64,000 nt of DNA from Hydractinia symbiolongicarpus. Taxonomy: Eukaryota > Cnidaria > Hydrozoa > Anthoathecata > Hydractiniidae. Below, piece by piece: positions 1-11,416 of this stretch; position 1 is the stretch's first letter; every line of letters starts with the position of its first letter. Below the pieces are notes generated by a model that saw nothing but the letters and a program-made list of their open reading frames with translations, searched no databases and was not told the origin of the DNA. The stretch covers positions 7,316,001-7,380,000 of the forward strand of contig NC_079887.1 of the NCBI RefSeq assembly GCF_029227915.1, written 5' to 3'. Made by a program: the position numbers and the translations under genes.

Positions 1-1440
1 TTACAAAATTTTAAAATTGAACGATCTTGAATTTGAAAAGTATCAAAATCGAACATGCATTTTCTTCCTTTGTGCCTTGGGAATAGCAATTTATATATAG
101 ATTTGTTTGTTTTGTTCACAAAGGAATATTTATTTGCAGACCAGATACAGTCAGGTAATAAAACGCCCTCGGTCAAGGGCACAGACCTCGCAAGCTCGAT
201 CTGTACTTTTGACCTTGGGCTTTTTATTTTACAGTTTAACATCAAAACCGGTCAGTTTCCGTTAACTACAGTTTCAACTAAAATGAATTTAACAAGGTAT
301 ATATATAATTAATTTATATATATAATTAATTTTTTGTATTTAAAACAAGCAGGAAATATACAAATGCAAAGTGATTTTTATTACAAGGAAAGAATTTATA
401 ACTATTTTAAACAAATGTATATATAATATACTGTAATTGAAACAAATTTAATATACCATTTTTCTTAGAAAAAGAGGATGGTGCAATAATATCCCTGTAG
501 ATTGTTTTAAAATCCTCAAAACAAGATTGTATACAAAGCAAATATCAAAAAAAGGAGAAAATCAAAAAAGGAAAAAAGGAAAAACATTGTTGAAAATTAT
601 ACAAATATGTGTAACGTCATTATTTTTTGCCCAATTATTGGTGAAGAATCTCCTAAAACTTTGCTTACCAAAATATCATGTTCAAGAAATAATAAACATA
701 AAAATAATGAACAGACAAACAGGAAGAATATCTTTAAAAATTAAAAAAGTGATCTTCATAGAAATTTGCCAAATAATATTACAGATGGAAATCTTAAAGA
801 AAGTATAGACTTCCATCACAAGTTACTTGTCTGGAAGATTCTTTACACTTTTTTAGCTTTAAATGGGAAGCCGTTTTGCCAAATCCTGTGTTGACAAAAG
901 GGAATTTGACCCTGTGGCGCTGTTGTGTTGTCAGATTAAAAGCCATTTAAGCTTTGTTTTAAACCTCCTCCTTAGTCAGTCAATCAGTATAATTCAACTC
1001 ATAAACTACGCTAATACATAGTGCGTTAGGGGACCGGCTAAACCATCGTTACACATTTTATATTGAAACGATCATGATCATTTCAAGATTGTTTCAACAA
1101 TTTTAATATCGTTTACATATCGTTTCATGAAACCAACATTTAGCGATTTAAAACGATTTGGAAACGAATAAATTTATGTTGTTTGATAAGCTCAAAAAAA
1201 TTTGATCATAAAGCTATAATGGCTTGAGTTGGAAAACCATTTAAAAACAAAATAATATCGCTAGCGTACAACAGTCACCATTAAGTTTTTGCCGGGGAAA
1301 TGCTGAATTAGAAAAGGGAAAGTGTGGAGAGAAAAAGAGCAAGAGAAAAAGAGAGAGAGGTAGATAGAAAGTATTTTAGAATAAAAGAGAATGGAATAAG
1401 GGAATAGGAAGAGAATGAATACAAGTATATAAGTAAGTTA
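1..1440. other. Intergenic, no gene recognised
   Basis: AT-rich sequence without a convincing exon. Around 490-540 there is a single unit resembling the 54-bp tandem repeat at 7588-7870 (a tgtagattgttt core followed by a run like aaaatcctcaaaac). Around 1060-1165 there are several ATCGTTTCA-type words shared with the repeat inside the RWDD4 intron (43560-44275). A short lysine/asparagine-rich open stretch near 580-750 looks like chance AT-rich coding. Confidence 0.5.
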
Positions 1441-1516
1441 CAGGCCATTCCTTGAGACAAGTGCGATCGCACGTGCACTCGCCTGCACACCCGTAAAAAT
1501 ATTTACAAGTGCTTTT
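1441..1516. repeat. Terminal-type repeat, inverted relative to 7893-7978
   Basis: The segment contains ccattccttgagaca followed by gcgatcgcac and a run of cactcg / acccgtaaa words. The same series occurs in reverse complement at 7893-7978, and a shorter related block (gcgatcgcacgcgtctca beside ggaattcc) lies at 44694-44762. This behaves like the end of a transposable element family. Whether 1441 and 7978 are the two ends of a single 6.5-kb element or ends of two separate insertions cannot be decided by eye. Confidence 0.5.
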
Positions 1517-2164
1517 TATCCCACTCGTGAATTTTTTCTTTGAGTGATGAAAAAGGCTATTACGCTGATTACATAACATTTATTTCTTTGTGATTGATTT
1601 GTTTAAAAAGTATAGAGAACATTAAAGTCGGCCCCTTTCCTTTACGCTGACACTCTTATCCTTGGCTGGTGCATTACACTGAGACTCGAACGAAAGACGG
1701 AAGACCATTTGGAGCCATGCATCAAATCAGTCCAACCTTCATTGTCACAGAGAATACTGCAAGAAGAGTGCACACGCATGCAAGTTAAATATAACCAGAA
1801 CATGAGAGAGGTTTAGGTGTCCTGCACCTTAATACAGCTTTCAGACGAATGTTTTCGTGATGTAATACCAAAGAAAAAACATGTTGAATACAGTTTAAAA
1901 AATCTTTTTAAAAAAATCTTTTTAAAAGGGGAAAAAGAAATCAAAAATGTCTAGAAATATATTTAATGGCAAAAACATATAGCGAATCTGCCAACACATC
2001 ATCGCGTCCAACGTTTCAACCTTGCACTTGTGGTTAATACGTTTTACAAAATTAATTTCCATACAAAAACAAAAATGGTTAAGTGTGAATCACACTTGCA
2101 AATATTCACATCTCACTTGTAAATTTTTGCTTACAAGTGCGAATTTTCGTACACCATAGCATAC

Positions 2165-2840
2165 TTACTTTGAATACTTTGAAGTAGATTTTGTGAGATC
2201 TTCATGCATCCAACTCGGCGAGTCCAATGCTCATCATGTCAATGATGCTGTTCGTGTTGGCCTTTCGAAACTGAGCATTGTATCATAATGGGTCAGTAAC
2301 TGTGATAAACAGGAACGACCTTCTCTAAAACCATGTTGTGAGTTGTTAAAGGGATTGTACTGTACAAGATGATCAACTATGTTCTTTTTTATAACTTTTT
2401 CAAATATTTCAAATATTTCAAACATGTGAAGTCAAGGCAACTGGTCGATAGTTGCCCACTTCGCCTTGGTCACCTCCTTTGAAAATGGGGGCAATGTTTG
2501 CAGTCCTCAAAAGCAGAGGTGTTACACCTGTGTTGAGACAGTTTGACCAAAACATAAGAAGTGGAGTTGCCACAGTAGCACTTGTAATTTTTTTAGCGGG
2601 TGCTTTTTGTAGCTCTGGCATAGTTTTATTCAAGAAATGGCCTGAAGTTAGTAAGACCACCATCAAAGATATGTTATGTTTGCGGCCTGAAGACCCTGCA
2701 AAAATTAGTCGGTCGGGCGTGTTTTTACCCAGGATTTTCAGATCAGAGCTGATAAATTGGTTCCCAGGACCAAAAAACAGTATAGCGTCTTGTTTGCAGA
2801 TCCTTTTTTTGCTGCCCTGTAAGCTATTAGTAGCCACAGG
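2165..2840 (-). pseudogene. LINE reverse transcriptase fragment (non-LTR retrotransposon)
   Basis: On the minus strand, frames read FWSNCLNTGVTP, then ANIAPIFKGGDQGEVGNYRPVALTS-type residues. These match the conserved start of non-LTR reverse transcriptase (a KGG-x-x-x-x-x-NYRP motif). After a frame change near 2420 comes FEKVIKKNIVDHL and then NSQHGFREGRSCLSQLL, the next conserved RT block. The frame change sits at a small tandem duplication of aaatatttc (about 2403-2423). No full-length RT, YxDD catalytic box or endonuclease adjoins it, so this is a dead fragment. The overlapping open frame on the plus strand is a shadow. Confidence 0.85.
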
Positions 2841-3342
2841 AGTATATACTCTAAAGGAAATAATTTTTATGAGAATTAATTTTGCAAGTTTTTGTCAATT
2901 TTGCAAAAACATTAGTTCTCACAAAAAATTATGTGACCTTATATTGCGTTTGACTCAGGTTTTTCTTACCAGAAGTGAGTCGGTCAGAGGACACGAACAT
3001 AACATATTTTTGATGGCGGCCTAAATAAGAATTTACTTCAGAAAGCTTTAGTAAAATGTGTCTATAAATAACTACAAAGGTGTTTGCTTATTACTTTTAA
3101 AGAGGACTCTGTGATATTAATTGAGGGTATTTTAGTGTTCAGACTGTTCCAAGTTTGAACAGCTTGATAGTTTCACTAGCTATACTTTAGAAAAACTTGT
3201 ACTAGAAAAAAAAAAGATAATAAATAAGAAAAGATATTTTTAATCAATACCTTTTGGATCTTGTATTCTTGAGAAAATTAATTGAAGATGAATATAGCTA
3301 AGCTATCTCAAGTTTCTACTTAATGTAGACCCACTTTTTCTT

Positions 3343-3665
3343 CTAGGTAGCTAACAAGATAAGAAATACAAATTGTTTAGCTAACTTAGATAGATGTGCA
3401 TATAGTAAATGGCTAGCCTCACAACTATCGAGGGATATACCCTGTCTATTATTTCCAGGAGGGGCCATATCTGATCTGTTACAACCAGGGTTAAGAGGGG
3501 AGGCTGGCTGTAAAGTTCTTTCTACCAACAATTCCTCTAGATCCAACCAAAAGATATCGCTGAGATTATGAATGGCACGAAGCAGCTGTTTCGATTGCTT
3601 GTTTTCATCCACCGTTGAGAAGAGGTTATTTGAAAGTGAAAGTGTTTTACACTCCGCCGTAGGTC
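3343..3665 (-). other. Unrecognised open frame, protein-like
   Basis: An open minus-strand frame of about 107 codons follows an in-frame TAG near 3668 and ends at a stop at 3343. It has protein-like composition: a region reading CKTLSLSNNLFSTV, then a helical, charged stretch with LLRAIHNLSDIFWLDLEELL, then a proline/glycine-rich part and a hydrophobic end. I recognise no domain. It could be an exon of an unannotated gene or a remnant of a transposon ORF. It lies just upstream of the 3732-4120 element and lacks an obvious start context. Confidence 0.25.
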
Positions 3666-3731
3666 TTATCTAGAGCGATCCCTGAAGGCTAAAAAAAAGT
3701 TATGAGTTTCTTAATTGCCCGTAACGAAATT

Positions 3732-4120
3732 ACGATGGCACTGAAGGGTCAAATTTCTATCGACATTTTCGGAACTTCTATTCAACTTACGGAACTTTTA
3801 TTCATCTTTTCAAAACATCTATTCACATTTTTAGAACTTCTGTCCAACCTTATCGGGATTTTATTCATGGGCCGAAAACTCCTATTCAAACAATTTCGGA
3901 ACTTCTATGTAATAATCGGAACTTTCTATTCAAGCACTTTCGGAAAACTTCTATTCAAGATGCGGAACTTCTATTCAACTACTTTCGAAAAACTTTCAAA
4001 ATATTGAGTAGGAGTTCCAAAATATTGAATAGGAGTTCCGAAATATTGAATAGGAGTTCCGAAATATTGAATAGGAGTTCTGAAATATTGAATAGAAATT
4101 TGACCCTTCAGTGCCATTGT
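3732..4120. mobile_element. 389-bp non-autonomous DNA element (MITE) with target duplication
   Basis: The ends are inverted repeats of about 30 bp: acgatggcactgaagggtca on the left, and the reverse complement with one change (acaatggcac...) on the right. Inside, the word ggaacttctattcaa and its inverse gaataggagttcc recur about ten times as subterminal repeats. The copies at 4010-4095 run in near-perfect tandem at 24 bp. Flanks are acgaaatt (3724-3731) and acgaaata (4121-4128), an 8-bp target-site duplication with one mismatch. An 8-bp duplication fits the hAT superfamily, but there is no transposase, so that assignment is inference. Confidence 0.8.
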
Positions 4121-4128
4121 ACGAAATA

Positions 4129-6100
4129 TACTATTAAGAACTAATTTTACTTGGTTTTTTTGAGCGTTTTGGTTAAAATAAGCCAGTCGTTTTGTTTCGA
4201 AGAAATCAAACAAGAAAATATTTCTAAGCACAGGGTCGTAGTCTGTGGGATAAGTGTGTTGTGTCCCGTTTTGCGGGAGATTTCCGCGGGAACATGGGAT
4301 GGCGACAAGGTTTTTTTGCCTGTCGTGTTGTTTTTCCGTCCTGGTTCTTTCCGTTGGATGCTACCTGGATAATTGGAAGGTTGTTAAAACTGTATTTTCA
4401 AATTGTTTTTAACACTTTGAAATACTTGCTCAAGCCTTTTTTGCTATCCATTTAATAAGCCATTGTTGTTCATCGGCTAGTTACTTTATATTTTAGCCAT
4501 AGTTGCTGCTTAGCCTAAGCCTTAGGTCATGTATGTAGAGCTAGCAGCTATTATAGAGCTAATAAAATGTTTTACACTCAGCTTAAGCCTACTCTTCTTG
4601 TCTGTAAAAATCACATGATACTCTTAAACTAATAATAGGTCTAGGCTTTTTCATTCTTCTGGTACAGCAAAAACCCAGGTCTGCATTTTTTGGGTATCTA
4701 GCTACTGAGGCTAGCCATTTTATGATTTTGGGAAAACACCTGTTCGTGCAGTAAGCTCTTCATAAATCGGGGTGAATTTATCATTTTTTAACTTCAAACC
4801 AGACATATTTTGTAGCTTTAGGTATGTTTTTGCTAGTAGATACTTTACTTGTTCTTGCTTAATCAAAGCTTCTTCTGTGGGAAGACAAGGGAAGACCGTG
4901 GAAAATCCCTTTCCCTCAACCAAAAGTAGTACCACCTAACATTCTGAATGAGAGAATGAGACTTTTTCACAAAGTCTTTCTTTTATAAATGGAGCTGAAT
5001 GAACATTTAGCTAATACGATGATGAAGAATCGCTGCAGTAGTAAATTGATAAGAGAAATAAACTACATTGTTTACAATGTTTTGGGTGTTTATGCACCCA
5101 TTTTCAAGCAATCAATAATGTAAAACTTTGTCGTAATATATACGAAGTTTAACAGGATGTCAGTAAAAAATCAAAAGGCCTGGGATGGGAAAAACAAGTG
5201 TCATTTTGACAAAAGAAAAAAGTTAATCAAATGTTAATCAATTCCTTTATAATATCTATGCATTAATAAGCTTTGAATACACATCCCTCAAAATTACTTA
5301 TGACAGAAAATGTCAAAATTTGCTATTACTTTAAATATGACATCATCATAATAATTAAATCTGGGCTTAATTGTAATTAAATTTAAAAAGAAAAAAAACA
5401 GCTAATGATACAAATAATAGGTGTAATAGAATAAGAAGTGTAACAGATTATTTAAAAGAATAGTCCTACATTTGCAGAGTCTTCAATGATATCTTTGCAT
5501 ATGCTAGTTAACCATTTAATGCAAACCACAATTTTTGCGAACCAAGTAGATTTTGTCATGAACATTTATTTCACAAAAGGAATGGCCACTGAAAAAAACC
5601 CACCCACCCACAAACAGCCAATGACCCTCTCTTTGACAAGTCGAGCATGGAGTCACCCCTAACCACTGTAAATTGTAAATTATGCTTTTGATAAAAAATT
5701 GCATATTGAACATAATGAAAAGCCCTTGCTGAAAGATTTTGGAGTAATAAACCTAACGTTTTTAATAGTTTTTATGCACACAGTATATTTATATACCTGA
5801 TTTGGATTACTTTTGGTGTAGATAAAATTTCCTGGACACAGGACAACTTATTTTTTAAGGCCTTGTTCCAATTTGACTTAGATTCACGCTCAAAAAAACA
5901 TCAACATAAAAAGTGACGATCAAAAAATTGAAAGACCGTGGCAAATAGCGTGCGGGTAACTAGCCAGCGCTTAACGTAGTACATGGCCCTCGCTTTTCCA
6001 CTTCGAATTCCACTGAATGCGATCCTAGCACCAATGCAGCAGATGTAAAACCTGGCAACAATGTTAGTCATTCATTCATCGTTCGACTTGAGGAGGGGTT
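4129..6100. other. Intergenic, mostly featureless
   Basis: No gene is convincing here. A 71-codon minus-strand frame at 4720-4935 is protein-like (charged helical segment TEEALIKQEQVKYLLAKTYLK, then a short hydrophilic end) but has no recognisable domain or splice partner. It could be an exon remnant. The stretch 5940-6100 is less AT-rich than its surroundings and ends in a TTTATAAA word near 6102, which could be a promoter for the short frame at 6174. Confidence 0.35.
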
Positions 6101-6173
6101 CCCTTTATAAATTATTGCGCAAAGTATGACTTGAATTGAAAACGAGACAAGTGCTAAAATTTTTGTCAACAAA

Positions 6174-6293
6174 ATGTCGCAGGAAAGTACGAAGAAAAAA
6201 CATATAGATCTTGAGGAAAGCAATGTTCTGCCTGGGGATGCAATAATCGTCATAGATACTAAAGTAGGAACCAGAGAACCACCAGTATTATGA
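6174..6293 (+). CDS. Possible short ORF (39 aa) of unknown function
   Basis: ATG at 6174 has an adenine at -3 and a TATA-like word (TTTATAAA) about 70 bp upstream. The frame is hydrophilic (MSQESTKKKHIDLEESN) and then reads GDAIIVIDTK. A possible donor (AAA/gtagga) lies inside, so it might be a first exon whose partner I could not find. The last codons run into the 34-bp repeat at 6265-6370. I recognise no family, and chance occurrence is quite possible. Confidence 0.2.
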   Translation: MSQESTKKKHIDLEESNVLPGDAIIVIDTKVGTREPPVL

Positions 6294-6370
6294 AGTAACC
6301 ACAAAAGAACCACCTGTATTTTGAAGTAACCAACAAAGAACCAGCAGTTTTTTTAAGTGACCACAAGAGA
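6265..6370 (+). repeat. Three imperfect ~34-bp tandem units
   Basis: Three successive units start agaaccacc or agaaccagc, followed by agt/tgt, a T-rich tract and aagtaaccaca or a close variant. They sit at about 6267, 6301 and 6335. The array is short and ends in a sequence without further copies. Confidence 0.6.
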
Positions 6371-6571
6371 ATGACCAGCTAAATAAATAAAACGAAATTA
6401 AGCATTTACTGCTCGATTGTGAAACATTTTATAATTACACAACAATTCATGTAATATTTTTTTGAGATGTTTGGCTTTATGCAACAGTTACGAAAGAAGG
6501 CTTTCAAAATCACATGGGAGAATTAACAAAAACAAAATTAATATTTTAATAACGAACTAATATCTAAATTG

Positions 6572-6963
6572 TAAGCCAAATATAACGAAAAACACTATAC
6601 AGAGGAGAGTCTAAAACGAGACATTGTTTTTTGTTGTAGACATTAAAGTTTGAATGAATTGAATGAATTAATAAACTGCACAGTTTGAAGTCATTGAGTG
6701 TGAGAGATGCCTCTTGCCATTGTATCAACTCTTGAGGAATCCATATCAAATTTTAGTTTATTTTTCGCAGCGATTACACACTTCCTTCAACCCTTTCTAA
6801 AAAATTATTCCGTTTAATCAGATTATGTATTAAACTGAAGTATTTTTATTTTGTAATTCGTCTATTGTAAACCAAACCAAATATAATGCTATATGGAGGA
6901 GGGTCAAAAACGAGACTTTTTTTGTGGTAGACAAAGTAAAGTTGGAGTAAATTAATAAATGTT
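6572..6963 (+). repeat. ~95-bp direct repeat pair, spacing ~294 bp
   Basis: The block at 6572-6670 (ccaaatataacg, then gaggagagtc, then aaaacgagac, then a T-rich tract, gtagaca, aaagtt, aattaataaa) recurs at 6866-6963 in the same order with scattered changes. No inverted ends were seen, so this looks like a segmental duplication or two copies of an interspersed repeat. Confidence 0.55.
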
Positions 6964-7587
6964 GTGTAGAAACATCTTGGCATCCGGCAGAAAATATACT
7001 TTTGTATTTTTTACATGGTTTCTGTTCAAGTAAAAAAAAATTTGCTTTCGATATGAATGTTTTTTCCTTGAAACGTGTTACATTTTATTTCAAAGGATGA
7101 ACTTTAATCCTGAAAACACTAATTTTGTTCTGTTCTTCTTGTTTCCATTATTGCCTTTAGGTGAAATAAATAAATAAATCACTACCTTAGTTCTAAAGTC
7201 CTGAGTGCCCTAATTCTAAATGGGCTAAGTCCTGAGAGCCTTAATTCTGAGGGGGGCCTAAGTCCATTTTCTTGATTTTGAGAAAACTGCGATTTAAGTT
7301 TTTACTTGATTCTGAAGTCATTTTTAATATTTAGGTATGGAAGTAAAACTTTTCTGAAAGCTATGATTATGATTTTGTTTCTTGGATCAAAAGTTGTTAA
7401 TGGGAAAGTAAATAAATCATGTGCTACCAAGTAAAAACAACAAAAAGGACTCAGGCCTCTTTAATGCTTACTAATTTTAAATTATAAGGACTTAGCACCA
7501 TATTCTTCTAATAACCACATATGAAATTACACTATGGAGGTTTTGTTGCTTTTCTTTATTACCATTGGATTATTAATACACTATATT

Positions 7588-7870
7588 CAAGAGATTGATG
7601 TAGATTGTTTCAAAATCATGAAAACGGGATCATAGACAGCGAAAAGATTGCCATAGATTGTTTAAAAATCATAAAATTGGCATCGTTGAAAGCGAAGAGA
7701 TCGTTGTAGATCGTTTAAACATCATGAAAACGGGATTGTAGACAGCAAAAAGATCGTTGTAGATCGTGTCAAAATCATAAAGCAGCATCGTAAAAAGCGA
7801 AAAAAATATTGGTGTAGATCGTTTAAATATAACAAAAGTTTTTTTCATCACTCTATAGCTAATATTTTGG
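7588..7870 (+). repeat. 54-bp tandem repeat, about five units
   Basis: Units beginning gtagatcgtt (or gtagattgtt, atagattgtt) occur at about 7597, 7651, 7705, 7759 and 7814. Each is followed by aaaatcatgaaaacggga and a tail agcgaaaagat. Units diverge by about 15 to 25 percent. A lone related unit is at about 490-540. The array abuts the repeat end at 7893-7978, so it may be the internal minisatellite of one element. Confidence 0.7.
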
Positions 7871-7892
7871 AAAAAGAAAAAAGTCACGAGTG

Positions 7893-7978
7893 CGTAAAAA
7901 GAACTCGTAAAATTTTTTACGAGTGTGCGGGCGAGTGTGTGTGCAATCGCGCTCGTCTCAAGGAATGGCCTTCACCAC
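7893..7978. repeat. Terminal-type repeat, inverted copy of 1441-1516
   Basis: This is the reverse complement of the 1441-1516 segment with changes. It reads cactcgtg-type words, then a tract of acgagtgtgcgggcgagt, then gcaatcgcgctcgtctcaag and gaatggcc. The conserved core is ggccattccttgagac next to gcgatcgc. The 54-bp tandem repeat lies immediately inside it. Confidence 0.55.
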
Positions 7979-8587
7979 ATTATAAATTATAAGTTGCATT
8001 TACATGTTAATCCTATTTCCATTTCAAAAACTGTATTAATACAGAATTCTTGTAGATAATAGTACATTGTCATATAATAAAAATAAGTACCATATTTTCC
8101 GTTATATAACCCGCAGGTTATAAGTTGATTTTTACAACTTCCACCGTTGGTGCGGGTTATAATGTGGTGCGGGTTATGTAATAAGTTTAATATTTTCCGT
8201 CATTTATTGTGAAATTTAAAGTTTGTAGATTCAATGAAGAAACTAGTACCAACGGGATAAAATGCGTACATTAATATAACTTCATGCGTGATATCTATAT
8301 ATCTACCTATATCTATGTAATCTTGCTTCAACTACGTGATTTAATTTTTTTCACACAGTGAAATTGCTTTAACTTTCTATTGCTAATATTACGAGCTCTC
8401 TCTGAAACACAATTCTGGAGATCATTTTTCTTCTGTGTTGAATGTAATTCTAATCTATTTATATCTTTGCAATCACATTGAGCACATTGAAATGATTTGC
8501 TTCTGGTAATAGAGCAATATAACAGGTATCATTTTTAGGTTTATTTGGCACGCATTTCACAACCTAGTGCCCAGGACTTAATTATTA

Positions 8588-8985
8588 ATTCCAGGAAGAT
8601 CTTGACCGTTTAGAAAGGAATGATATGAGAATGGTTAGGTGGATGTGTAACGTCAGTCTGAGAGACAGAAAGAGTTCAGATGAGCTAAGAAGCAGGCTAA
8701 GTCTCCGTAGAATTAAAGATGTTATCCAGATAAGAAGATTGAACTGGCTGGGGCACTTGGTAAGAATGGAGGAGGATAATTGGGTAAGAAAGTGTAGAGA
8801 CTTGATAGTTCCTGGGGCAAAGCCCAGAGGCAGACCGAGAAAGACTTGGCAGGAGGTTATAAGGACAGACTTGATACAGAGAAAGTTGAGTTTAGATCTA
8901 ACACAGTCTAGATCAGATTGGAAGAGGGCCATTAATATACCCCGTCCAACCCATGCTAGCATGGAAAACGGAGGTTAAGCCGAGA
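8588..8985 (+). pseudogene. LINE reverse transcriptase C-terminal tail
   Basis: The frame reads LERNDMRMVRWMCNVSLRDR, then RLNWLGHLVRMEEDNWVRK, then KPRGRPRKTWQEVI. This is the well-known tail that follows the polymerase domain in one large group of animal endonuclease/reverse-transcriptase LINEs (RMVRWMCG, WLGHvxRM and GRPxxTW motifs). The copy is 5'-truncated: polymerase and endonuclease are missing. It ends with a gatgatgatg run, a common type of LINE 3' end. Two older inverted copies of the same tail are at 42733-43010 and 49625-50230. Confidence 0.85.
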
Positions 8986-9299
8986 ATGATGATGATGTTA
9001 AGAATATTGAGAAATGTTAAAATTAAAGTATTTATTTATTTAAAAATATCTATTTAAAAATATTTATACAGGATGAGGACTTCAGTAATTTGCAAATATA
9101 TACAAAAATACAAAAAAACTGCTATCAATGTCCGTCCTGTCTGAGAATAAAAATGGAAAAAAGCAGTAAAAACGATAAAAACAAACAAAAAATTGATCAA
9201 CTAGAAATGCAACAGTATGCGCACAAGGTGTGAAGTGACTTCATGTGGGAGCTAAATAAGACATAGGCATAGTTCAAAACATTAATCCCACTTAGCTAA

Positions 9300-9575
9300 A
9301 CTTGAAGCAGACTGGACGGCACAGTGACTAAGATAGCCGCTGAGAGTGCACATCGCCCGATTTTTCGAATTTCAAGTGGCAGTAAATTATACAGTTTACC
9401 CCCTGCAAAATAGAAACTCTGCCGTTATTTCGTGTGTTATTGTCATGTTGTTGGCTGACAAAATAATTGTCAAAATGTTCAGATGTTAGATCATTTAGTA
9501 GACACTTTTTAACGAGTACACAAATATTACGGTTGACGAGTCCTGTGATGGATGGAATATTATCACAGATAATAA
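9300..9575 (-). pseudogene. LINE reverse transcriptase C-terminal fragment, frameshifted
   Basis: The minus strand reads ICVLVKKCLLNDLTSEHFDN, then QQHDNNTRNN, and after a frame change FAGGKLYNLLPLEIRKIG. This is the usual tail of a CR1/jockey-like reverse transcriptase (HxxNTR, then a GxKLYNxLPxEIR box). It belongs to a different LINE lineage from the 8588-8985 fragment. It lies inside the 8090-10243 element. Confidence 0.75.
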
Positions 9576-10559
9576 TTTTCTTTTTTTATCTTCGCTACCT
9601 TCGGGCAACAGGTGGCCACTGCAAATATCAAATAAAATAAATAATAATAAGATACAATTAATAAGACATACGCAACTATCTATTATGCAAAATTCTATAA
9701 GCATTAGAAAAGAACGTTCTGTACATCGCTGTTACAGACAATCCGTGATAATTATTATGTTTTTTATTTTTATGCCAAAAAAACTTAAATATACATAAAA
9801 ACAGAGATTTTACTTCAGGTTTATAACATGATGGCATGGTTGTTTTTTTTATTTGTTTGTTTGTTTAATCGCAGGAAACAAGAGTTTTTATTGGCTGAAA
9901 CTAATGTCTACAAATAAAAAGAAAACAGCATTGTCTGATTTGGACTGTTGGCATTCTCGTGTTTGGGGTTCACAAGTTTAAACGTCACCCACTAGTCTCC
10001 AGCATGAAAAAAACAGAACACACACACATGCTTAAAAAATGATTAAAGATAAGTACAAATACGCTAAAAAAATTTTTAACACGATGCGGATTATGCAAAG
10101 GTGCGGGTAAGTAAAACACATTGATTGAAATTTTATGCAGGTTATACGAATGTGCTGGCTATGTAATAGCAGTGAGTTTATAACCTCCTAAAAAAGCTGA
10201 GGGCCGGTTATACAATGTGCGGGTTATATACCGGAAAATATGGTAGATATAATACTAATAATTAAAACAAAAAGTAATGAAAGTAAAAAAAAACCTGCTC
10301 CCCCCCCCCCCCCCACCCACTGCTGTCTTTGTAGCTATATTTACTGAATTGTTTCTCATAAACTTGTTCTCATGTTTTAATTGTTCATTACTCTTGGCAT
10401 CTTTCATTCGTTGTCCTTGATCATCTTCACATTTACAAGTTAACCTGATCTTCAACGCAATCATGGTCTGAAAAACAAACACATTTTACTACACTTTCAA
10501 AGGCAACATTAATATAAACAAAAACATGATCCAGAACAGCTGGTTCATGTAAATCATAG

Positions 10560-10945
10560 TATATAGTTGCTTAAAACTTGTGCTAGTCTATGTGAATTTA
10601 GATTGAAATAACGAATGTTGAAATTTCCTAGAAAAATATGAATATCTTCCGTGCTCAAACAGTCATAGAGATGATCCCAAAAAGATGACAAAGATGTGGA
10701 ATTTGGCCTTCACAAAACTTCAATTCTAATAATTTCACCTGAAATTGACCGTTTTTACCATAGAGAAACCAGAAGCAATAACATTTTGGCTAGTATGTTC
10801 AAAACAATCTCTGTAACATACTGCAATACTTTTAACCTATCCACATCAGAATTAGAATAACCATTTGCAGTAAAAAACCCATGATTATTTCAGCTGTGAG
10901 AATCAAAGACAAAAAAAATGTGATTTATTGCATAAAATGGATGTT
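10560..10945 (-). pseudogene. LINE apurinic endonuclease fragment
   Basis: The minus strand reads NGYSNSDVDRLKVLQYVTEI, later RPNSTSLSSFWDHLYDC, then IHIFLGNFNIRYF. The YRPPxxS...FWxxL spacing followed by hxhLGDFNI is the core of LINE apurinic endonuclease; here the catalytic Asp of GDFN is Asn. A stop codon interrupts the frame before RPNS. No reverse transcriptase follows within this insertion. Confidence 0.7.
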
Positions 10946-11191
10946 GTAAAACCTATCATAAACATTATTCCATTATGACCTTCATCAAATTTCAAGAAAT
11001 TGTGACGTGACAATGTTAGCTGATCATTTATGCTACACAAAAACGTCACAAGTAGTTGGATGCCTTCCACCATAATTGTTATAGGGAAAGAAGTTCCAAT
11101 CTGAACCTGCGAAAGGGGGTGAAGTTTTGCCGACCTAGAGCATCAATTAGGTCGACAAACCGATCTGACAGGTTGGCAAGGTCGGCACGAG

Positions 11192-11416
11192 CAAGCCTAT
11201 TCATAGACAACCTGGCCATCCTAGCTAATTCACCGACTCCTGACTTAGTTAAAAGAACTACGTAGACATGAATCTCTATTGCCTGGCCCCTTCGTTGTTG
11301 GTAACCAGGTCTTACACAAGAAATCCAGCCATGTGGTTCTTAACTAATGCGTAGATAATACTGACAGAGCACGGATGAAGCAAGTCTGCAAAACTGCACT
11401 TACAGGCAGAACAGAC
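11192..11416 (+). repeat. Interspersed repeat, copy 1 (pair with 14572-14795)
   Basis: About 220 bp running from gcctattcatagacaacctg through tgacttagttaaaagaacta, ctattgcctggccccttcg and ccaggtcttacacaagaaat to acttacaggcagaacagac. It is repeated at 14572-14795 at roughly 90 percent identity in the same orientation. No coding potential or terminal inverted repeats were recognised. Confidence 0.7.

Larger units (their letters stand above)
8090..10243. mobile_element. 2.15-kb DNA transposon with TA duplication, carrying LINE fragments
   Basis: Left end ccatattttccgttatataa (8090 on) and right end are 25-bp inverted repeats differing at one base. Both are flanked by TA (8088-8089 and 10244-10245). 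Several gcgggttat words lie just inside each end as subterminal repeats. A TA duplication is what Tc1/mariner- and pogo-type elements make, but I see no transposase. Instead the interior holds two unrelated LINE tails in opposite orientation (8588-8985 plus, 9300-9575 minus), so later retrotransposition into it is likely. Confidence 0.8.

Noticed and set aside
2452-3024. 190-aa plus-strand open frame
   Set aside because: It is the antisense shadow of the minus-strand LINE reverse transcriptase fragment at 2165-2840.
10298-10314. Poly-C run as a possible regulatory or quadruplex element
   Set aside because: Simple homopolymer next to a repeat-rich stretch; nothing else supports a function.
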